Source of the DNA: Magnetospira sp.
Lineage (GTDB): Bacteria > Pseudomonadota > Alphaproteobacteria > Rhodospirillales > Magnetospiraceae
Length of the DNA: 48,127 nucleotides
Direction: 5' to 3'
Assembly: GCA_028282245.1 (NCBI GenBank)
Contig: JANQIL010000110.1
Span: forward strand, 1-48,127
Shown here: positions 36,192 through 45,000 of the stretch, in pieces
Layout: every line of letters starts with the position of its first letter
How positions within the stretch are numbered: the stretch's first letter is position 1
Position numbers and translations under genes: made by a program
Notes under the pieces: model-generated
Databases searched by the model: none
Told to the model about the DNA's origin: nothing
What the model saw: the letters and a program-made list of their open reading frames with translations, nothing else

Positions 36192-36271
36192 GAACATACC
36201 GCGAAAATATATTCTAATTTATTGTTTTTACGTGTTTTTTTTGGGTTTACGCGAAAGAACAAATTGTGTAC
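36192..36271 (+). promoter_or_regulatory. recA: recA upstream region with two imperfect SOS-box-like repeats
   Basis: The alphaproteobacterial LexA box is the direct repeat GAAC-N7-GAAC. Here GAAC-N7-GAAA occurs at 36192-36206 and GAAC-N7-GTAC at 36257-36271, each one base from consensus. They lie 54-133 nt before the recA ATG in a region that turns sharply AT-rich (36205-36270), which also holds the divergent SLC13 upstream DNA. No lexA gene is in the window. The regulatory reading is inference. Confidence 0.35.
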
Positions 36272-36324
36272 ATTCAGGGGGCAGGTTGCGTTGGGTTCAA
36301 CCTTATGGAATAAGGGCCGAAGAC

Positions 36325-37422
<1,098 letters not shown>

Positions 37423-37429
37423 TCGGCGC

Positions 37430-37475
37430 CGCGCGGGCTCGGTCAAGTCTCGCCCGGTGCGATCCGTTGTTTTTT
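37430..37475 (+). terminator. candidate recA terminator
   Basis: CGCGCGGGC (37430-37438) can pair with GCCCGgTGCG (37452-37461) with one bulged G and one G-T pair. A T-tract TTGTTTTTT (37467-37475) follows after 5 nt. It lies 7 nt after the recA stop. Confidence 0.45.
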
Positions 37476-37522
37476 AATCGCCTCGCGGCGCCCGGCAAAG
37501 CCGGCCCGCGAAGGGCGCGGCC

Positions 37523-38476
37523 TCACCGCACGATCATCACCGAATTGTAGGCCTTGGCCATCACCCGATAGGCCACCGATCCCTTGATGAGGCGCTGCAG
37601 ACCGCTCTTGGCGCTGTCCGAGACGACGATCAGCGAATAGCCGGGGCCGGTCTCGACGATCTGCTCCACCGGATCGCCCACCTTGACAATGGTCTCCAGG
37701 ACCTCGACCCCCATCTCCTTGAGCATCGCCTCGGCGCGCGCCACGGCGTCCCGCGCCGCCGCCTCCCCCTCCGCGTCCGGGCTTATCGACAGCAGGGAAA
37801 TCGGGCAGTCGCAGCGCGACGCGAGCTGGGCGTCAATGGCCACCGCCGCCATCGAGATGTCCGACCCGTCGGTGCAGATCAGGTGACCATGCCCCTCCTC
37901 CAGTTCGCGCGCCACGATCACCGAGCAGGGCGCCGACGTGGCGACCGTCTCCGCCACCTCGGGGTCCATGAACGAGGCCAGGCGCCCTCCCCGCCAGCGC
38001 TCCGACGCCCCGAGGATCAGGATCTGATACTTGCCGATCTCCCATTGCTCCAGGATGCCCTCGGCGATTCTCTGCGAGACCTTCAGCTTGAGGATGATCT
38101 GCTTGCCGTCGCGGTTGGTGTAGACGGTCTTGTTGTCGCCCAGGGGATCGCCCTCGACGTCCGTGTGGAACGACTGGCTCTCCCAGTCGTCGCCCATCAC
38201 CCCCATCTCGACCAGCATGTCGCTGGCCTTCCTCAGGTATCGGATGCCGGGCAGTTCGAGGCCCCAGTTGAGCATGTTCTCGCGCGCCACCCGCACCTGC
38301 AGGCCGCCCGAGTAGAGCCCCTGGTCCATCGGCCGCACGTAGACAAGGCAGATGTCGGCGTCGATCCCGCCGCCCAGCTTCGCGGCATAGCGGAGCCCGC
38401 GATAGGATTCGTCCGATCCGTCGATGCAGACGAGGATTCGAAATCGCGTCTCGTCGATCTTTTCAAGTTCGAGCAT
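37523..38476 (-). CDS. tandem universal stress protein
   Basis: The 317-residue protein has two UspA-like domains, about 12-168 (FRILVCIDGSDESYRGLRYAAKLG at its start, ILILGASERWRGG near its end) and about 170-317 (HLICTDGSDISMAAVAIDAQLASR, then YSLIVVSDSAKSG and SVAYRVMAKAYNSVMIV). The ATP-binding motif G-x2-G-x9-G-(S/T) is not intact in either half, so nucleotide binding is doubtful. The first domain carries a 60-residue insertion (about 70-130). It starts 18 nt after the adjacent SLC13-type transporter on the same strand, so the two are almost certainly one operon and the USP may regulate or follow that transporter. Confidence 0.85.
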   Translation of the reverse strand: MLELEKIDETRFRILVCIDGSDESYRGLRYAAKLGGGIDADICLVYVRPMDQGLYSGGLQVRVARENMLNWGLELPGIRYLRKASDMLVEMGVMGDDWESQSFHTDVEGDPLGDNKTVYTNRDGKQIILKLKVSQRIAEGILEQWEIGKYQILILGASERWRGGRLASFMDPEVAETVATSAPCSVIVARELEEGHGHLICTDGSDISMAAVAIDAQLASRCDCPISLLSISPDAEGEAAARDAVARAEAMLKEMGVEVLETIVKVGDPVEQIVETGPGYSLIVVSDSAKSGLQRLIKGSVAYRVMAKAYNSVMIVR

Positions 38477-38494
38477 GCCTTCGTCCCCCCGCGC

Positions 38495-40249
38495 TCAGAC
38501 ACCCAGCATCGGCCAATACAGGGCCGCGCACAGAAGCATGATGATGGTCGATATGACGGCCATTTTCCAACCCACTTTCAGGAAGTCCGTGGTTTTCAGA
38601 TATCCCGAGGCGTAGACGATGGTGCAGGCTGGCGTTCCAACCACGGTGAGATAGGCGAAGGCCGACGACACGGCGGTGATGAAGCCGATGACGATCGGGC
38701 TTTCCTGCGCCGCCGTCGCCAGATTGAGCACGATCGGCCCCAGAACCGCCACCGCGGCGCCGTTCGACATGGTGTTGGTGACGAACGTGGTGAGCACCGA
38801 GACGGCCCCCCACAGGCCGATTCCCTCGCCCATCCCCAGCGGTTCCAGCAGGGTCAGGAAGCTGTTGGCGACCCAGGCCGCCGCCCCGGTATCCTTCATC
38901 TGCACGCCGAGCGAGATCGCCGCCGCGTAGAGCAGCACCACCCCCCAGTTGACGCCGGAGTTGACGTCCTCCCAGCGCACCAGGCCGGCGACCAGGAAGG
39001 CGGCGGCGCCAAGGATCGCCACCGTGCCCATGCCGATGCTGCCGGATATGGTGATCCAGCCGATCAGGATGAACAGAAACAGCAGGATGGCCACGTAGTC
39101 GGCGCCCTTCATCGGCCCCTGTTCCTCGATCTGCCCGCGCAGCTTGACCACGGCGCGCGACAGGTCCCGATACTCGGGCTTGAAGGTGAGCAGCAGGATC
39201 AGGGTCACGAAGGGCAGTTGGACGAGGAACATGGGATAGGCGTAGAGCATCCATTTCATGTAATCGATGAGGAACTTGTAGGTTTCCGGATTGGTCGGAT
39301 CGTAGAAGAAATCCTTCCAGTAGCCGATCATGATGGCGTTGCGGGCGCCGCCGGACGGGGTCCCGATGCCGGCCACCGAACAACCATAGGAAATCGAGAA
39401 CAGCAGAACGGCGGCCAGATTGCGCACCTTCTTCGGATCGTCCGAGGTCAGGGTGATCAGGGTAATGCCCACCGGCAGCATCATCGCGGCCACGGTGTGC
39501 TCGCCGATGAACGACGCCAGAAGACCGGACACCACCGAAATCCCGAACGCGATACGGGCCGTCTTGGTGCCGGTGATCTTGACGATGAAGAAAGCGATCC
39601 GCTTATCCAGTTTCTGTTTGACGACCGCCACCGCGAGCATCAGCGATCCCATGATGAACAGCACCGAGTCCTTCATCAGGCTCCGTGCCACCTCGGTGGA
39701 TTCGATCCCCAGTAACAACACTTGGCCGACGATGATCAGCAACGCCACCGTGGGCAGCGGCACCGGCTCGGTGATGAACAATATCGTCGCGATCACCGAC
39801 ATGGTGAGCACGATCAGCCCCTCGCGCGTCAAGCCATCCGGGGTGGGCATCGACAGGAGCCCGATCCCAACAACCATGGCAATGAAGAACCAGCGCTTTT
39901 CCCAAAAATATCGAAACAATCCACGGTTGCGCAGGCGGGTCGCCCGGCGCGTCACGATGGCGGCTCGGCGCACCGTGCGGGAATCCTCGATGGCATGCGC
40001 GACCGGAGTCCTGATCAGGGCGCGCAACGCATTCATATGAAGGCCAACGACCCCGTCCTTGGCCAGGATCAGGGCCGAAAAAAGCACACCGAAGGCATCG
40101 TAAATGAAATGGGCGATGGTCCGAAGGGCACCGCGATGCGGCTCCGGATCCGGCGGTGGATCGTTCGGCTCGTCGTCGGCCGCCTCGTGATTCGCGACGC
40201 CACCGCGCGTCGCCGTCCGGGTCTTGTGCGGACGCCCTTTCCAGACCAT
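38495..40249 (-). CDS. SLC13/DASS-family sodium:carboxylate or anion symporter
   Basis: The 584-residue membrane protein has a long cytoplasmic N-terminus (about 1-115: Pro/Asp/Glu-rich to about 40, then basic with RRAAIVTRRATRLRNRG). A DASS transport core follows. It shows RWFFIAMVVGIGLLSMP, ITEPVPLPTVALLIIVG, GEHTVAAMMLPVGITL, SISYGCSVAGIGTPSGGARN, then WGVVLLYAAAISLGVQM, VTNTMSNGAAVAVLGPIVL and VVGTPACTIVYASG. The two S-N-G/T-P motifs mark the family's substrate and sodium sites. The substrate is probably a di- or tricarboxylate or sulfate. It has AGGGGG before ATG 40249. It is unrelated in layout to the RCK-containing SLC13 protein across recA. Confidence 0.88.
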   Translation of the reverse strand: MVWKGRPHKTRTATRGGVANHEAADDEPNDPPPDPEPHRGALRTIAHFIYDAFGVLFSALILAKDGVVGLHMNALRALIRTPVAHAIEDSRTVRRAAIVTRRATRLRNRGLFRYFWEKRWFFIAMVVGIGLLSMPTPDGLTREGLIVLTMSVIATILFITEPVPLPTVALLIIVGQVLLLGIESTEVARSLMKDSVLFIMGSLMLAVAVVKQKLDKRIAFFIVKITGTKTARIAFGISVVSGLLASFIGEHTVAAMMLPVGITLITLTSDDPKKVRNLAAVLLFSISYGCSVAGIGTPSGGARNAIMIGYWKDFFYDPTNPETYKFLIDYMKWMLYAYPMFLVQLPFVTLILLLTFKPEYRDLSRAVVKLRGQIEEQGPMKGADYVAILLFLFILIGWITISGSIGMGTVAILGAAAFLVAGLVRWEDVNSGVNWGVVLLYAAAISLGVQMKDTGAAAWVANSFLTLLEPLGMGEGIGLWGAVSVLTTFVTNTMSNGAAVAVLGPIVLNLATAAQESPIVIGFITAVSSAFAYLTVVGTPACTIVYASGYLKTTDFLKVGWKMAVISTIIMLLCAALYWPMLGV

Positions 40250-40438
40250 GGCGAATTCCCCCTGCGGCCCTTTAATTATTCGAAATTAATGTATTTTATC
40301 TGGACGGGCGCGGCGAGCAAGGCGAATCTTGCGGCGGCGTGACGGCGACAACGCCCGCCGAGCGGCCATCCCGGCCCTGGCCCCGCGATCGAAAACCGGC
40401 TAGAAGCCCTCCCAGAGGCAACGAGGAGTCCCTGACCG

Positions 40439-41350
40439 ATGACCGACGGCGCAGGCGAAAAAACCCACGAGGAATGGCTGGCCCAGGCGGCGACCCTGTC
40501 CGAGGCGCTGCCGTTCATGCGCAAGTACGCCGGCGAGACCTTCGTCATCAAGTACGGTGGCCACGCGATGGGCGATGGCACCCTGGCCAGGCTGTTCGCG
40601 CGCGACATCGTGCTGCTGCGTCAGGTCGGGATCAACCCCGTGGTGGTGCATGGCGGTGGCCCGCAGATCGGCCGAATGCTGGACAAGCTCAAGATCCAAA
40701 GCGAATTCATCGACGGCCTGCGGATCACCGACCGGGCCACCGTGGACGTGGTCGAGATGGTTCTCGCAGGATCCATCAACAAGCAGATCGTCTCCGAGAT
40801 CAACGCCGCCGGCGGCTTCGCGGTCGGCCTGTCGGGCAAGGACGGCCACCTGATCCGCGCCAGCAAGCTGCACCGCACCCGCAAGGACCCGGAATCGCAC
40901 ATCGAGAGCGTGCTCGATCTGGGATTCGTCGGCGAGCCGGAGGAAATCAACCCGCACCTGCTCGACGTGTTCGAGGAGACCGACATCATCCCGGTGATCG
41001 CGCCGATCGGCCAGGGGGTCGACGGCGAGACCTTCAACATCAACGCCGACACGGCGGCCGGCGCGGTGGCCGGCGCCCTGCGCGCCCGCCGCCTGTTGAT
41101 GCTGACCGACGTCGCCGGGGTGCTCGACACAAACGGCGACCTGCTGTCGGACCTCACGGTCGCCCAGGTGCACGACCTGATCCGCGACGGGACCATCCAC
41201 GGCGGCATGATCCCCAAGGTGCAAACCTGCCTGGACGCCGTTCAGCAGGGAGTCAGCGGCGCGGTCATCCTGGACGGCCGGGTGCCGCACGCGCTGCTGC
41301 TCGAAACCTTCACCGAGCACGGGGTCGGCACCCTGATCCAACAGGAATAG
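40439..41350 (+). CDS. argB: acetylglutamate kinase
   Basis: ArgB phosphorylates N-acetylglutamate in arginine synthesis. The 303-residue protein belongs to the amino-acid-kinase family. Motifs are [12 protein letters not shown] (36-47), [44 protein letters not shown] and [14 protein letters not shown]. The N-terminal helix (about 10-27, [15 protein letters not shown]) is the extension that in arginine-sensitive hexameric enzymes mediates assembly and feedback inhibition. The ATG 40439 follows GAGGAG by about 12 nt. It stands alone, divergent from the SLC13 gene and convergent with the dihydroorotase-like gene, which ends 13 nt later. Confidence 0.95.
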   Translation: MTDGAGEKTHEEWLAQAATLSEALPFMRKYAGETFVIKYGGHAMGDGTLARLFARDIVLLRQVGINPVVVHGGGPQIGRMLDKLKIQSEFIDGLRITDRATVDVVEMVLAGSINKQIVSEINAAGGFAVGLSGKDGHLIRASKLHRTRKDPESHIESVLDLGFVGEPEEINPHLLDVFEETDIIPVIAPIGQGVDGETFNINADTAAGAVAGALRARRLLMLTDVAGVLDTNGDLLSDLTVAQVHDLIRDGTIHGGMIPKVQTCLDAVQQGVSGAVILDGRVPHALLLETFTEHGVGTLIQQE

Positions 41351-41363
41351 GGCCGCCGCGCGG

Positions 41364-42698
41364 TCAGCGAAGCGTGTCCTGGAAACGGATCGCCGCGCCC
41401 GCCGGATCGCCCAGAACCTCGCCGTCCCGCATCACCACGCGGCCCCGCACGACGGTGGCGACCGGCCAACCGGTGATCCGCATCCCGTCGAACGGCGTCC
41501 AGCCGCAGCGCGAGGCGCTCCAGCGATCGGACAGGGTGCGTTCGGCCTTCAGGTCGACCAGCGAGAAATCGGCGTCGTAGCCGCGCGCGATCCGCCCTTT
41601 TCCGGCCACTCCATAGACCCGGGCCGGGCCGGCGCTCGTCAGGTCGACCAGCCGCCGCAGGCTCAGGCGGCCGGCGTTGACATGGTTCAGCATCACCGGA
41701 AGCAGGGTCTGGACCCCCGGCATCCCGGACGGGCTGTTCGGATAGGACTCGGCCTTCTCGGCAAGGGTGTGCGGCGCGTGGTCGGAGCCGATCACGTCGA
41801 CCAGCCCCTCGTCCACCGCCCGCCACAGGGCGTCGCGATGTCGGGCATCGCGGATCGGCGGGTTCATCTGGGCCCGCGTGCCGAGCGTCTCGTAGGCCTC
41901 GGGAGCGGCCAGGGTCAGGTGTTGCGGCGTCACCTCCACCGTCGCCAGATCCCGAAATTCGGGCAGCAAGCCCATTTCCTCGGCCGTGGTCACGTGCAGC
42001 ACGTGAACCCGCCGCCCGACGCCACGGGCCAGCCGCAGCAGCCGCTCGGTGGCCAGCCGCGCGGTTTCGGCGTCGCGCCATTCGGCGTGCATCGCCACCG
42101 GGGCGCCGCCCTCGACCAGGGCAAATCGCGCGCGCAACCTTGGTTCGTCCTCGCAATGCACGGCCACCCGCCGGTTGCCGTTGGCCAAGACCTGGGCCAG
42201 CGTGACATCGTCCTCGACCAGCAGGTTGCCGGTCGAGGACCCCATGAACACCTTGACCCCGGCGCACGACGGCAGCCGCTCCAGATCGCCCAGTTGCTCC
42301 AGGTTGTCGCCGCTGGCGCCGACGAAGAACGCCATGTCGCACCGCGCCCGGCCCTTGGCGCGCCGCGCCTTGTCGGCCAGGGCGGCCGCCGTGGTGGTGT
42401 TCGGCCGGGTGTTGGGCATCTCCATGACCGCCGTCACGCCGCCCAGCACGGCGGCGGTGGTTCCGGTGGCGAAATCCTCCTTGTGCTCCAGGCCCGGCTC
42501 GCGCATGTGGACCTGGGAATCGATCACCCCCGGCAGCACGTGCAACCCGGCCGCGTCGATGTCCGCATCGGCCGTCGCCCCGTCAAGCCGGCCGATCGCC
42601 GCGACGCGCCCGTCGCGCACCCCCACGTCGGTGACCGCAGTCCCCGACGGCAGCACGCAGGCGCCACCGCGCACCAGCAGATCGAACCGCCCGCTCAT
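41364..42698 (-). CDS. dihydroorotase-like amidohydrolase
   Basis: The 444-residue protein is of the class I dihydroorotase type (third step of pyrimidine synthesis). Core motifs are GVIDSQVHMREPG (57-69), GGVTAVMEMPNT, GVKVFMG with the carboxylatable Lys149, VHCED (His181), VLHVTTAEE (His235) and GSDHAPH (Asp306). The first metal segment is normally D-x-H-x-H; here Gln62 stands in for the first His, while His64 remains. I have seen this Q form in alphaproteobacterial proteins called dihydroorotase, so it is likely a family trait rather than a mutation. The activity could be a different cyclic-amide hydrolase. The start ATG is at 42698; the upstream hemerythrin gene's stop overlaps it by 4 nt. 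The symbol pyrC is withheld for this reason. Confidence 0.85.
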   Translation of the reverse strand: MSGRFDLLVRGGACVLPSGTAVTDVGVRDGRVAAIGRLDGATADADIDAAGLHVLPGVIDSQVHMREPGLEHKEDFATGTTAAVLGGVTAVMEMPNTRPNTTTAAALADKARRAKGRARCDMAFFVGASGDNLEQLGDLERLPSCAGVKVFMGSSTGNLLVEDDVTLAQVLANGNRRVAVHCEDEPRLRARFALVEGGAPVAMHAEWRDAETARLATERLLRLARGVGRRVHVLHVTTAEEMGLLPEFRDLATVEVTPQHLTLAAPEAYETLGTRAQMNPPIRDARHRDALWRAVDEGLVDVIGSDHAPHTLAEKAESYPNSPSGMPGVQTLLPVMLNHVNAGRLSLRRLVDLTSAGPARVYGVAGKGRIARGYDADFSLVDLKAERTLSDRWSASRCGWTPFDGMRITGWPVATVVRGRVVMRDGEVLGDPAGAAIRFQDTLR

Positions 42699-44950
42699 TT
42701 GTGCCGACCGCCGATTTCCTCGGTCCGCCGCACCAGTTCGCGTATGTTCTCCATCAACGATTCCACATCGGCCAAGCGATCCAGAGCCTCCACCCCGACG
42801 GGGTCCGCGGGCTCGCCCGGCGGGTCGGCGAAGTCCTCCGGTTCGACCTCGAACGGCGGCAATTCAGCGGCCTCGCCGGTTACGTCCGCCGCCACGTCGA
42901 ACGGAAGGGACTCGGGCTCCGCGACGTCGAGATCCGCGATGCCGTCATCGCCCCCGCCGACCGTCACCAGATCGTCGTCCAGGCCGCCGACCGACAAGCC
43001 GTCCAGATCGCCGTTCAGGCCGTCGAGCGACGGGCCGTCCAGATCGTCGTTCGGGATCCGGAATTCCGGCGCGCCCCCCGCCTCGGTCATCGCGACCTCG
43101 TCGAGAGCCTCCGCGCCGGCCGCCGCCAGATCATCGAGGAGGTCGCCGTCGCCGGCCACGGCCGCCGCCGCCAGGGCCACCGGGCTGTCGGCCACCAGCG
43201 ACGCGAAGGCCAGATCTTCCTTGAGAATGTGCTGGACCAGCCAGGTCCGCAGAAATTCATAGACAAGGTCCAGATCGACGCTATCCGGGGCACCGCCGTA
43301 CTGCACCTTCAGTTCATGCACCACTTCCTGCAGTTCCCGGTGGATCTTGAGATGCGCCTCCCGGTGCTCGTAGTCGACCGCCGCCATGACCCGTGCCTCG
43401 CGATCGAAGTGGTGCTCCGTGTAATCGACCAGGAAATCGAGCACGTCGCCGACCGCCGCGCGCCGCGCCTCCGGGTCGGGGTCGCCACGCTCCCGGCGCA
43501 GGCGCTCGGTCATGTCCAGCATCCGGCGATGGTCGTCGTCGAGCTCCGGCACCCCGACGCTCATCTCCTCGCGCCAGACGAGGGCGCCATCGGCGGCTTC
43601 CGGGTGACGGGGATCGAACGGCGGCAATGCCGGCTCGGGGTCGGAATCGTCGCCCGCCGACGGCTCGACCGCCTCCACGTCCGGCACATGTCGTTCGGCG
43701 TCGGAGCCGAGGTCTGGATCCGGGTCCGCGTCGGTGGTTTCGTCGGGCAACGATTCGGCGTCCGGCCACGTCGCGTCGGTGTCCATCTCCAACAGCGAGT
43801 CGTCTTCCAACGCGAGGAGCACCTCCTCGTCCGCGTCGGCGGCCGGTTCCAACGTCTGGTCGTCAACGACCTCGGGCTCCACCCCGGCATCCGGCTCGGA
43901 GTCCGCCGTCAATTCGACGTCCGAATCTCCCGACGGGCCGGGCGCGTCCGGCGGCGGCGCCTCGCCGGGGTCCTCGGCCTCGCCATCCGCGTCGAGCAGC
44001 AGATCGTCCCAATCGGCGGCCGAGTCCTCCGGCGCGTCCTCCTCCGTGGGATCGCGGCCCAGCATCGCCCGCAAATCGATGTCCAGGACATCGTCCTGGT
44101 CGTCGTCGGCGTCCTCGAACAGATGGGCCAGTTCCTCGTCCGGCGGCTCCGACACCCCGTCGGCGCCGTCCAGAACCGACGCCACGCCGCTTTCCTCGTC
44201 CAGCCAGCCGTCGGAGTCCGCCGCCTCGACGTCGCCGGCCGGCCGCGTGTCATCGGCCGTGGCGGGCCGGGCATAGGGCATCCACTCGCGGTCGGCGCCC
44301 TTGACGTGATCGGATACCCAGGAGTCCAGCGTCACGAGCAGATCGTCCAGGTCGACCGCTTCCGGCTCGTTCGCCAGACGCGCGCGGACCTCGCGCAACT
44401 TGTCCAGAAACAGTTCGTGGCGGCTGCGATGGGCGTTGATGGCCGGGAAGCCGGCGTAGTCGAGAAGCCCCTCCTCGCGCGCGAAGTTGTACACCGCCTC
44501 CTCGACCATGTCGGCGAGCAGGCTTCGGATGGCCAATCGGTCATCGGCCGAAACAAGATCCGCCAGCCGGGTCGCCTGATCGAGCAGCATCCGGTGGCCG
44601 GTGTCGACGGCGGTAACGCCGAGCGCCATGTCGGCCGTCCATTCGTAGCGGCCAGGCGACGATACGGCCGCCTCCTCGGACGCGGGAACGCCCTCCGTTT
44701 CCGGAACCAGCCACCACTCCTGGTAGCCGTAGCTCTCGCCATCCCGCTCGAATCCCATCACGCTGACCCCGTTGGGATGCAGGGCGATGGTGCAGTTGTG
44801 CAGCGGTCGCGCGGCTGGCACCTCGGCGGCCAACCAGGCGAAGGTGCTGTGGTTGTGGGTCTCGAAGTAGGTGCCGTGCATTTCGCGCGGATGTTTGAGC
44901 GGTTTTCCGTTCTCCCGCTGGACGCGAAGGGTAAATCTGAGTTGCGGCAT
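42695..44950 (-). CDS. large acidic protein with two hemerythrin domains
   Basis: A 751-residue cytosolic-looking protein without signal peptide. Residues 1-95 are an unrecognised domain with a conserved feel (HGTYFETHNHSTFAWL). A first hemerythrin domain spans about 101-227: His119, Glu159, His174, His178, His215 and Asp220 are in place, but the expected His four residues before Glu159 is Asn155. A second, about 458-582, has the full set: His474, His514, Glu518, His529, His533, His574, Asp579. Between them a 230-residue linker is mainly Asp, Glu, Pro and Ala. A 170-residue acidic tail carries LDG-type repeats (about 635-661) and a final helix. Domain 2 should hold a di-iron O2 site. The ATG 44950 has GGGGAG 7 nt upstream. 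Its stop overlaps the start of the dihydroorotase-like gene. Confidence 0.85.
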   Translation of the reverse strand: MPQLRFTLRVQRENGKPLKHPREMHGTYFETHNHSTFAWLAAEVPAARPLHNCTIALHPNGVSVMGFERDGESYGYQEWWLVPETEGVPASEEAAVSSPGRYEWTADMALGVTAVDTGHRMLLDQATRLADLVSADDRLAIRSLLADMVEEAVYNFAREEGLLDYAGFPAINAHRSRHELFLDKLREVRARLANEPEAVDLDDLLVTLDSWVSDHVKGADREWMPYARPATADDTRPAGDVEAADSDGWLDEESGVASVLDGADGVSEPPDEELAHLFEDADDDQDDVLDIDLRAMLGRDPTEEDAPEDSAADWDDLLLDADGEAEDPGEAPPPDAPGPSGDSDVELTADSEPDAGVEPEVVDDQTLEPAADADEEVLLALEDDSLLEMDTDATWPDAESLPDETTDADPDPDLGSDAERHVPDVEAVEPSAGDDSDPEPALPPFDPRHPEAADGALVWREEMSVGVPELDDDHRRMLDMTERLRRERGDPDPEARRAAVGDVLDFLVDYTEHHFDREARVMAAVDYEHREAHLKIHRELQEVVHELKVQYGGAPDSVDLDLVYEFLRTWLVQHILKEDLAFASLVADSPVALAAAAVAGDGDLLDDLAAAGAEALDEVAMTEAGGAPEFRIPNDDLDGPSLDGLNGDLDGLSVGGLDDDLVTVGGGDDGIADLDVAEPESLPFDVAADVTGEAAELPPFEVEPEDFADPPGEPADPVGVEALDRLADVESLMENIRELVRRTEEIGGRHK

Positions 44951-45000
44951 GCGGACGCTCCCCGGGATGGCACGGCGTGGGATCAATAGTGCCAGTCACT

